The notes below the pieces were generated by a model. The model made no database searches. It was given only the letters and a program-made list of their open reading frames with translations, and had not been told where the DNA came from. A DNA stretch of 5,694 bases from Deltaproteobacteria bacterium (GTDB lineage: Bacteria; Desulfobacterota; Syntrophia; Syntrophales; UBA5619). The stretch spans positions 1 to 5,694 of the forward strand of contig JAJFTY010000064.1 of assembly GCA_021372695.1 (NCBI GenBank), read 5' to 3'. The position numbers and the translations under genes are program-made. This document shows positions 1 to 5,694 of the stretch, piece after piece (position 1 is the stretch's first letter; each line of letters opens with the position of its first letter).

Positions 1-1593
<1,593 letters not shown>

Positions 1594-1619
1594 TTACCCG
1601 CAGGGATCGACCTCGCGCA

Positions 1620-1831
1620 ACTGCGTTTTCACAGTTTGTTGTGGCGGGAGACTTCGGGACACGGAAGCCTGTCTCGATCACAAGCCAGCGGGCTCTGTCG
1701 CAGGTAGCAGCACCGAGGTTTCTCCCAGCGCGCTCGCGGAAGCGAACCAAACATGGGACTGGCGCATCTACCCGTGGGGGCATACGGCCCAACAGCCCTG
1801 GACTTAATGCCCCCACGAATATCCAACTTTT
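1620..1831 (+). ncRNA. Candidate structured RNA with nested long-range pairing (possibly 6S-like)
   Basis: Reading inward, complementary segments nest in order: TGCG 1622-1625 with CGCA 1763-1766; GTTTG 1634-1638 with CAAAC 1748-1752; GGGAGACTTCGG 1646-1657 with CCGAGG-tt-TCTCCC 1713-1726; GACA 1658-1661 with TGTC 1696-1699; and AGCCTG 1666-1671 with CGGGCT 1689-1694. On the 3' side, 1734-1745 forms TCGC-GGAA-GCGA, a four-pair hairpin with a GNRA-type loop. Two of the pairs are G-T in the plus sense, which would be A-C mismatches on the other strand, so a plus-strand RNA is favoured. An 11-pair hairpin follows (1773-1817), with TTTT at 1828-1831. A long rod with internal bulges and a small side hairpin recalls 6S RNA, but I cannot match the 6S consensus. 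No promoter was identified. Confidence 0.3.
1773..1817. repeat. Perfect 11-bp inverted repeat, possible terminator
   Basis: CGTGGGGGCAT (1773-1783) and ATGCCCCCACG (1807-1817) are perfect reverse complements around a 23-base loop. On the plus strand TTTT follows 10 bases later (1828-1831), so it could end a plus-strand RNA, although the gap and the large loop are not typical of an intrinsic terminator. On the minus strand it lies about 60 bases past the stop of the beta-helix gene and could protect that transcript's 3' end; there is no T run on that side. Confidence 0.4.
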
Positions 1832-1878
1832 CGTTCAAACTGCCTTTGTTGCCTAGGATCGAGATTGGGCGACAGCAA

Positions 1879-3402
1879 TCATGGTACCGGACAAGTGGCG
1901 CCCGCCGCTAGGCAGGATGCATCGCACTGTAAGGTTCCATAGTAACTCGTGTTAAGTGCGGCCTGGCATCCGAATATCAAAATGATATCTTTGACCGTAT
2001 TATCCTTGATGGTGATGGAACCGCTACCGATAATGCCACTGCCGTTCGCAGCTTGTATGCCGATGCCGTTATTTTGAATCACTGCCGTATTGGTTGACTG
2101 AGGATAAAGCGTGACATGGGAAGCATTAACAATCCCAATGCCTGTGATGCAGCCATACACCCCCAAACTTCCGCTGACCGCCAAAGATGACAGATTAAGG
2201 TCAATTCCAGTCCCCGCACCGGCGGTGCCGCTTACCGTCAGCGTGCCTCCCACTGACAGTGTCGCTTGCCTCATACGTATTCCAAAGTCGACATTATTCT
2301 CAATAGTCGCCGTGCCGCCGTATATGGAGAGATTGGCTCCTTCCGTTAGATTTACCCCTACGCGTCCATTATTAGACAGCACCACGGTGCCGGCGAGTTC
2401 GGCGTCTGCACCTCCCCAGATGTTGAGGCCATTTCGTTTGTTATTACTAACAGTCATGGAACCGCCAGACAAGTCAAAGCTGGCGTTATATCCCAAACGA
2501 ACCCCATCAAACCCATTGTTGTCGCTGAGAAGCGAACTGCCGTTCTGAAGAGCGATGGAGGAACCCTTGGAGGCATGGATACCGGCTCCGTCTCCTGTAT
2601 TATTACAATTTCCACCATTTTTGACGGTGATGGACGATCCATCGGATTTGAGTACGGAGCTATTGTTTATAGTAATCCCACGGCAGCCATTGCCGTTTGC
2701 CGTAACCGTGGCTGCCGAGAAGTAGGCGCTGGAACTGTCCAAAATACCGATGCCATCACCGGTGCCATCGGCAGCCAGGTTGTTGTTGCTCGCGACCGTT
2801 CCATAAAAGGAGATGCTGGAGTTGCGGAAGGCCTGGATTCCACGGTTGGCGCACCGCTGCACCGTCACATTCGTGAGCCGCGCCGTGGAGTTTTCGTCGA
2901 TGATGATCCCCTTGGCCGTCGCGTCCTGGACGACGACATCGGTCACCTCGACGACGGCCCCCCGCCGAGCCAGGATGCCATTTTGGCCTCCCTGGAAGGT
3001 TACGCCGGAGACGACCACCACCTTGCCGCCGTCGATCGTCAGGATGTCGGCACCCGAGGCCCCGTTGAGCGTGGTGACGGTCTTGCCGCCTCCCTGAATG
3101 GTCACGGCTTTATTATTGGTCGTCAGTGCCCCCGTGTAGGTACCGGCAGCTACGTTGATGATATCGCCCGATTTCGCGGCGTCAATCGCCTGCTGGATCG
3201 TCGGGACATCTGCCGGAACATTGATTGTCACGCTTCCGGATAAGGCCGTCCTTACACCGCTGGTCATCTGCAGAGCATTAATGGCCTCGGTCAAGTCGAT
3301 TTTGTTGTCATTGTTGACATCTCCGATTAGGAAAGCGAAACCGGAAGAGGAGAAAATCATGGAAAACAACGCAAAAAACAGAACAGCGCCGATTTTTTTC
3401 AT
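1879..3402 (-). CDS. Secreted right-handed parallel beta-helix protein with N-terminal EF-hand/dockerin-like loop
   Basis: The protein has 507 residues. Residues 1-23 are a signal peptide (MKK, a hydrophobic core, then SSSGFA), so it is exported. DVNNDNKIDLTE (28-39) carries calcium ligands at positions 1, 3, 5, 7, 9 and 12 of an EF-hand or dockerin-like loop and is followed by AINALQMTSGVR. VPADVPTIQQAIDAAKSGD (62-80) and INVAAGTYTG open a pectate-lyase-fold beta-helix that fills the rest. Regular coils of 24-25 residues start with Asn-Asn at 295, 320, 344 and 369, an asparagine-ladder pattern. The C-terminus has four cysteines (479, 493, 497, 504). No catalytic residues of pectate lyases or other polysaccharide enzymes can be assigned, so binding or structural roles are equally likely. 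The ATG at 3402 is supported by a strong AAGGGGGT at 3414-3407. The GC content is mosaic: 68% at 2941-3000, 50% at 2281-2340 and 42% at 1981-2040. This gene is A+T-richer than katG. Confidence 0.88.
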   Translation of the reverse strand: MKKIGAVLFFALFSMIFSSSGFAFLIGDVNNDNKIDLTEAINALQMTSGVRTALSGSVTINVPADVPTIQQAIDAAKSGDIINVAAGTYTGALTTNNKAVTIQGGGKTVTTLNGASGADILTIDGGKVVVVSGVTFQGGQNGILARRGAVVEVTDVVVQDATAKGIIIDENSTARLTNVTVQRCANRGIQAFRNSSISFYGTVASNNNLAADGTGDGIGILDSSSAYFSAATVTANGNGCRGITINNSSVLKSDGSSITVKNGGNCNNTGDGAGIHASKGSSIALQNGSSLLSDNNGFDGVRLGYNASFDLSGGSMTVSNNKRNGLNIWGGADAELAGTVVLSNNGRVGVNLTEGANLSIYGGTATIENNVDFGIRMRQATLSVGGTLTVSGTAGAGTGIDLNLSSLAVSGSLGVYGCITGIGIVNASHVTLYPQSTNTAVIQNNGIGIQAANGSGIIGSGSITIKDNTVKDIILIFGCQAALNTSYYGTLQCDASCLAAGATCPVP

Positions 3403-3414
3403 AAAGACCCCCTT
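3403..3414 (-). promoter_or_regulatory. Ribosome binding site of the beta-helix gene
   Basis: AAGGGGGT on the minus strand ends four bases before the ATG at 3402. It is the best Shine-Dalgarno match in the window and fixes this start, which is also the start that gives a complete signal peptide. Confidence 0.7.
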
Positions 3415-3429
3415 AATTGATTGAAAATC

Positions 3430-3444
3430 TCAACAACCTGTTGA
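3430..3444. repeat. Short perfect inverted repeat in the beta-helix leader
   Basis: TCAACA-ACC-TGTTGA is a perfect 6-bp inverted repeat with a 3-base centre, about 30 bases upstream of the beta-helix start codon. It could be an operator or a small leader hairpin. Nothing identifies a partner. Confidence 0.3.
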
Positions 3445-3464
3445 CCCCAAAGAGATATCAACCT

Positions 3465-3492
3465 CTTACAAAAGCCTCCACAAAGGTATAAT
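3465..3492 (+). promoter_or_regulatory. Candidate sigma70-type promoter on the plus strand
   Basis: TATAAT at 3487-3492 is a perfect -10 box. CTTACA at 3465-3470 matches the -35 consensus at four of six positions with a 16-base spacer. It points away from the beta-helix gene, and transcription would start near 3499. No protein gene follows on this strand, so it would drive the candidate small RNA. It overlaps the upstream region of the oppositely directed beta-helix gene. Confidence 0.35.
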
Positions 3493-3498
3493 AACCTT

Positions 3499-3751
3499 GA
3501 CGCAAGCCGAAGTATCGCCACCCTTCGGCAACTCCTTTTCAAAGTGACCTCATGAAGGTTAGGTGGTTAGAATATTTGGTTAACGATTGGACTGGGCAGG
3601 AGGAGATTGAAACTGGACTATCTTCAATCCATTGAAGATGCGCCTAAGCTCAGATGGAGATCAGATCAGATGGAATTCAAACGTAGATAAATCAAAGAAG
3701 CCTCCAAAAGAGTCTTCGGACTCCCTCAGAGGCTTCACTTGATCACTTTTT
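3499..3751 (+). ncRNA. Candidate small RNA with three hairpins and a terminator-like end
   Basis: Between a TATAAT-containing promoter and a T run lie three perfect hairpins: GCCGAAG/CTTCGGC (3506-3512 with 3523-3529), ATCTTCAA/TTGAAGAT around TCCA (3620-3639), and a two-part 3' stem at 3697-3736. The last stem has a cUUCGg tetraloop only in the plus sense, which indicates the strand. Total length would be about 250 bases. Two tiny open frames inside (27 codons each, from ATG 3552 and TTG 3607) have no recognisable product; the second is preceded by AGGAGG but at a spacing of only three bases. The RNA reading is inference from structure. I recognise no known RNA family. Confidence 0.35.
3697..3751 (+). 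terminator. Two-part hairpin with UUCG tetraloop followed by a T run
   Basis: The outer arms GAAGCCTC (3697-3704) and GAGGCTTC (3729-3736) enclose GAGTC-TTCG-GACTC (3710-3723), all perfectly complementary. In the plus-strand RNA this gives the very stable C(UUCG)G loop. TTTTT follows at 3747-3751, ten bases after the stem, further than in a textbook intrinsic terminator. On the minus strand the same stem is followed by tttgattt, so it might also act weakly on transcripts leaving the transporter gene. Confidence 0.4.
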
Positions 3752-3761
3752 GGTAACCCCA

Positions 3762-3786
3762 CCTTCTCATTTTACTCACCAGAAGG
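3762..3786. repeat. CCTTCT/AGAAGG inverted repeat
   Basis: Six-base perfect arms at 3762-3767 and 3781-3786 flank a 13-base loop. A further pair, GTAACC and GGTTAC (about 3753-3758 and 3805-3810), encloses it. There is no T run on either side. The function is unknown. Confidence 0.25.
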
Positions 3787-3949
3787 CCAAAGGTTAGGTT
3801 GTCAGGTTACTGGGTTTACAGAGCGAATAGGAGATACGGTGACCATCGAATGCTCTTATGTGAATGGAAAGTCAAGAAAATAATTGCCTCTTTTTCATCA
3901 CTGCTTTCCGATTGGAATAAAGCATTTTGCCGAAGTTGACGATTTGTGG

Positions 3950-3978
3950 AGTACAGGACGTACTGGCGAACCGTCGCC
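3950..3978. repeat. Two directly adjacent perfect hairpins near the transporter 3' end
   Basis: AGTAC-AGGAC-GTACT (3950-3964) is joined without a gap to GGCGA-ACCG-TCGCC (3965-3978). They lie 82-110 bases past the transporter stop codon in the direction of transcription. They could slow exonucleases at the 3' end of that transcript. Neither is followed by a T run, so an intrinsic terminator is not supported. Confidence 0.3.
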
Positions 3979-4059
3979 GAGGCGGTGCACAGTTGCTGAG
4001 ATGTCAGGGGGTATGGCGGACGATACCGAAAAACCGGCGGGACATCAAGGTGAAATATA

Positions 4060-5310
4060 TCAACGCCCCGCCCGCCCACTCAGCGGCAGGACCATCGAGG
4101 AGGAGATGAACATCGTCACCGTCGCGATCAGGAAGGCCGTCCCGTAGCCGCCGGTCATATCGAAAATGAGGCCGCCGAGGGCCGGCCCCACGGCGGCACC
4201 CACGCCCCAGCTCGCCTCGAGCAGCCCGATCGTCTTCCCGAAGGGACGCCGGCCGAACGTATCCAGGACCAGTGCGGGCATCCCCGATGTCCGGCCTCCA
4301 AAGGCGAAGCCGTAGGCAACGGCAAAAGCGTAGAACGCGAAGGGGGCCGCGGATTGGGTGAGTGAGAGGAGCGCCAGCGCCATGATCAGGGAGCAGAAGA
4401 GGACCGTGCCTTTTCGCCCGAGCCTGTCCGAAGCGATGCCCATCACGATCCTTCCGGGAATTCCCGCCCCACCGATCAGCCCGAGAAGCAGAGCCGCCTC
4501 CCCCGCCGATATTCCGACGTCCGTGGCATGCGGCACGAGATGGGTGAGAACGAAGAACTGGCTGTAGGCGCAGAATATCTCGTGAAGCGCCAGGAACCAG
4601 AAACTGCGGCTGCGCAGGACCTGTTCCAGCGAAAGCCCCGGCAGGTACGGGGCTCTCCGGCCCTCCGGCGGGCCCGGGTTCCCAGGCTCTTCCCGGGGCA
4701 TCCCATCGGGCAGCGAACCGACCTCGGAAGGGTCCTGTTTGACGAAGCCCAGAATCGAGAGGGTGATCGCCCAGGTCAATATCCCCATGGTCAGGTAAGC
4801 CGTGCGCCAGTCGTATTCGGCGATCAGCCACGTGGCCAGCGGCGGAATGAGCAGCATCCCCAGGCCCGAGCCCGAGCCTGCGATGCCCATCGCCAGGCCC
4901 AGTTTCCGGTGGAACCATCGTGACATGATCGACGTGATGAGGACATAAACCATCCCGGTGCCCATGGCGAGCAGCACGCTGTAGGTGACGAATACCTGCC
5001 AGAGCTCCCCGGTGAAGCTGGTCAGCGTCAGGCTCAGCCCCGTAAGGAGACCCATCAGGAAGATGATCCGCTTGGGGGTGAAACGGTCGACGGCCCAGCC
5101 GGTGGCCGTGGCGAACAGGGCGGAGAGGATGACGTATACGGAGAATATGGCTGAGGTGGCGGTCCGGTTGAGTCCGAATTCAGTCTCCAGGGACTTGAAG
5201 AAGACGCCGAAGGAGAACCGCATTCCCCATATCATGGTGCCGGTCAGAGAAAGGACTGCAACGATGACCCATCCGTAGAAGAACTTTCCCTGCCTTACCG
5301 AGGAAATCAA
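4060..5310 (-). CDS. MFS transporter, oxalate/formate antiporter (OFA) or monocarboxylate-transporter-like
   Basis: This is an inner-membrane secondary transporter with 12 predicted helices: six (about 11-30, 50-70, 81-98, 105-128, 137-160, 168-189), a proline-rich cytoplasmic loop (about 190-232), and six more (about 235-410). The MFS motif A appears in both halves, as GWAVDRFTPKRI (71-82) and GIASDRLGRKGT (291-302). RWFHRKLGLAMG (131-142), DWR (167-169) and HLVPHATDVG (257-266) are typical of the OFA/MCT branch, whose members carry small carboxylates; the actual substrate cannot be read. No ATG or GTG precedes the first helix. TTG at 5310 gives MISSVRQGKFFYGW, an ordinary MFS N-terminus, 416 residues in all. 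The frame stays open to another TTG at 5400 (446 residues), but that extension has low GC at third positions and contains a palindrome and repeats, so I prefer 5310. All ribosome sites are weak. The co-directional flavoprotein gene lies just upstream. Confidence 0.9.
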   Translation of the reverse strand: MISSVRQGKFFYGWVIVAVLSLTGTMIWGMRFSFGVFFKSLETEFGLNRTATSAIFSVYVILSALFATATGWAVDRFTPKRIIFLMGLLTGLSLTLTSFTGELWQVFVTYSVLLAMGTGMVYVLITSIMSRWFHRKLGLAMGIAGSGSGLGMLLIPPLATWLIAEYDWRTAYLTMGILTWAITLSILGFVKQDPSEVGSLPDGMPREEPGNPGPPEGRRAPYLPGLSLEQVLRSRSFWFLALHEIFCAYSQFFVLTHLVPHATDVGISAGEAALLLGLIGGAGIPGRIVMGIASDRLGRKGTVLFCSLIMALALLSLTQSAAPFAFYAFAVAYGFAFGGRTSGMPALVLDTFGRRPFGKTIGLLEASWGVGAAVGPALGGLIFDMTGGYGTAFLIATVTMFISSSMVLPLSGRAGR

Positions 5311-5336
5311 GATCGACCCGCCACTCAATGTAATTC

Positions 5337-5360
5337 CGGAATCCGGACCGCGGAATCCGG
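5337..5360. repeat. Direct repeat CGGAATCCGG x2 upstream of the transporter
   Basis: The 10-mer CGGAATCCGG occurs at 5337-5346 and 5351-5360, 14 bases apart start to start. The first copy overlaps the perfect palindrome ATTCCGGAAT (5333-5342). If the transporter starts at 5310, this lies 23-50 bases upstream of its start codon, where an operator could sit. Confidence 0.4.
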
Positions 5361-5380
5361 CGAAGGCGCTATCTATCGAC

Positions 5381-5398
5381 GATTTCCGTTCGGAAATC
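5381..5398. promoter_or_regulatory. Perfect 18-base palindrome, operator-like, upstream of the transporter
   Basis: GATTTCCG-TT-CGGAAATC is a perfect inverted repeat with 8-base arms. Length and symmetry suit a dimeric regulator's site, for example a TetR-, MarR- or GntR-type protein, but none is encoded here. It directly abuts the TTG at 5400, which argues that this TTG is not the real transporter start. Confidence 0.35.
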
Positions 5399-5460
5399 AA
5401 GGCGATTCTCTAGTGCAGGGCATTCCGGTTGACCGTATTTGCGAGGTCAGAATCTGACGG

Positions 5461-5694
5461 CTACCGGATGAAATTGGTCCGTAGCCTCTCTTCGGTTTCC
5501 GGAAGGGGAACCCCGGCTTGCTTGCCCGCGGCGATCGATTTTAGGAGCCATGCCATGTTCCGGCCCAGCGTTCGCATGATCTGCAACCCTTCGAGGTCCT
5601 GCAGCACCTCCTCGGGCGTGTTGCCGTGCACCATGTTCCAATATTGGGAGGAGACAACCGGCATGTTGTTAATGGTGAAATACTTGTTCAGTTG
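5461..5694 (-). CDS. Flavodoxin / NADPH-dependent FMN reductase-type flavoprotein, C-terminal part only
   Basis: Only the last 77 residues are in the window; the frame is open at base 5694 and ends with TAG at 5463-5461. The visible part reads LNKYFTINNMPVVSSQYW, then NMVHGNTPEEVLQDLEGLQ and IMRTLGRNMAWLLKSI, ending in NFIR. The SSQYWN-x-VHG segment with the following EGLQ-x-MRTLGRNMAWLLK helix is, from memory of the family, the C-terminal end of flavodoxin-fold proteins annotated as flavodoxin family, NADPH-dependent FMN reductase or iron-sulfur flavoprotein in anaerobes. Such proteins bind FMN and carry electrons in the cytoplasm. The FMN phosphate-binding loop, and any cysteine cluster that would mark an iron-sulfur flavoprotein, lie outside the window, so the subtype is undecided. 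The ATG at 5664 is internal, because coding clearly continues upstream of it. The gene lies immediately upstream of the transporter in the same direction. Confidence 0.8.
   Translation of the reverse strand, partial: QLNKYFTINNMPVVSSQYWNMVHGNTPEEVLQDLEGLQIMRTLGRNMAWLLKSIAAGKQAGVPLPETEERLRTNFIR

Larger units (their letters stand above)
3403..4059. other. Gene-free, A+T-rich region between the transporter and beta-helix genes
   Basis: This 657-base stretch has no recognisable protein gene. It is much poorer in GC than the genes around it: 38% at 3661-3720 against 80% at 1081-1140 inside katG. From low to high coordinates it holds the leader of the beta-helix gene (3403-3480), a candidate plus-strand RNA (3487-3751), a CCTTCT/AGAAGG inverted repeat (3762-3786), an essentially featureless part (3800-3945), and two adjacent small hairpins (3950-3978) near the transporter stop. 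No clear intrinsic terminator for the transporter gene is visible on the minus strand. Confidence 0.6.
5311..5460. other. Spacer between the flavoprotein and transporter genes
   Basis: With the transporter starting at 5310, this is a 150-base spacer; with 5400 it would be 60. It contains the operator-like palindrome, the paired 10-mers and, directly after the flavoprotein stop, a small hairpin GTCAG-AAT-CTGAC (5446-5458). That hairpin has five pairs and no T run, so I do not call it a terminator. I see no clear -10/-35 pair, so read-through from the flavoprotein gene is possible. Confidence 0.5.

Noticed and set aside
2575..3243. 222-codon open frame on the plus strand
   Set aside because: It is antisense to the beta-helix gene, which has a signal peptide, a strong ribosome binding site and a clear fold. 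The antisense product shows no family features.
3505..3522. Possible sigma54 promoter on the minus strand (TGGC then GGCT with a GG-N10-GC spacing)
   Set aside because: The -12 element lacks the TT of TTGC, and the site coincides with the arms of a hairpin that explains the sequence as well.
3480..3530. Resemblance to a cyclic-di-GMP (GEMM-I) riboswitch: GACGCAAGCC after a small hairpin on the plus strand
   Set aside because: One A of the conserved GACGCAAAGCC core is missing, the second conserved half (GGTAGCCGGGTT-like) is absent, and the element points away from the beta-helix gene.
3552..3690. Two 27-codon frames on the plus strand (from ATG 3552 and TTG 3607)
   Set aside because: They are too short to judge. 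The first has no ribosome site; the second has AGGAGG but only three bases before a TTG. They lie inside the candidate RNA and are mentioned there.
3555..3799. Ten-base direct repeat AAGGTTAGGT at 3555-3564 and 3790-3799
   Set aside because: It is too short to be meaningful in a region of this size, with no matching flanks or mobile-element features.
3816..4079. 87-codon open frame on the minus strand overlapping the transporter's end
   Set aside because: It has no family resemblance, overlaps the transporter stop in another frame, has no good ribosome binding site, and runs through the two adjacent hairpins.

Overview
The window reads as a chromosomal segment from a moderately GC-rich, Gram-negative, probably anaerobic or microaerophilic bacterium. 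A member of Desulfobacterota (the former Deltaproteobacteria) is my best guess. This is inferred from the style of the flavoprotein, the OFA/MCT-like transporter and the short EF-hand/dockerin-like module on a secreted beta-helix protein; no taxonomic marker is present. All four protein-coding genes lie on the minus strand, so transcription runs from high to low coordinates.

Layout, in transcription order: (1) 5694-5461, the 3' end of a flavodoxin/NADPH-dependent FMN reductase-type flavoprotein, cut by the window edge. (2) About 5310-4060, a 12-helix MFS transporter of the oxalate/formate (OFA) or monocarboxylate-transporter-like type. Its start is uncertain, because the 90 bases before the preferred TTG start hold a perfect palindrome and a repeated 10-mer. 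(3) 4059-3403, a gene-free A+T-rich stretch of 657 bases. It holds a plus-strand promoter-like TATAAT, three clean hairpins and a T run, and together these could be a small RNA gene. (4) 3402-1879, a secreted right-handed parallel beta-helix protein of 507 residues with an N-terminal EF-hand/dockerin-like loop. (5) 1878-1459, a gene-free stretch of 420 bases with a nested set of complementary segments (candidate structured RNA, plus strand) and, next to katG, a promoter overlapped by a 7-1-7 inverted repeat of Fur/PerR-like geometry. (6) 1458-1, katG, the catalase-peroxidase; the first 486 codons are present and the gene runs off the window.

The flavoprotein and transporter genes are close and co-directional and could share a transcript. 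The beta-helix gene and katG each have a long upstream region and look like independent transcription units. KatG would handle hydrogen peroxide. The transporter probably moves a small organic anion. The beta-helix protein is exported, with no identifiable substrate. No pathway links all four genes. The most interesting material is non-coding: two candidate structured RNAs and two operator-like palindromes. All are read by eye and need covariance or expression evidence.
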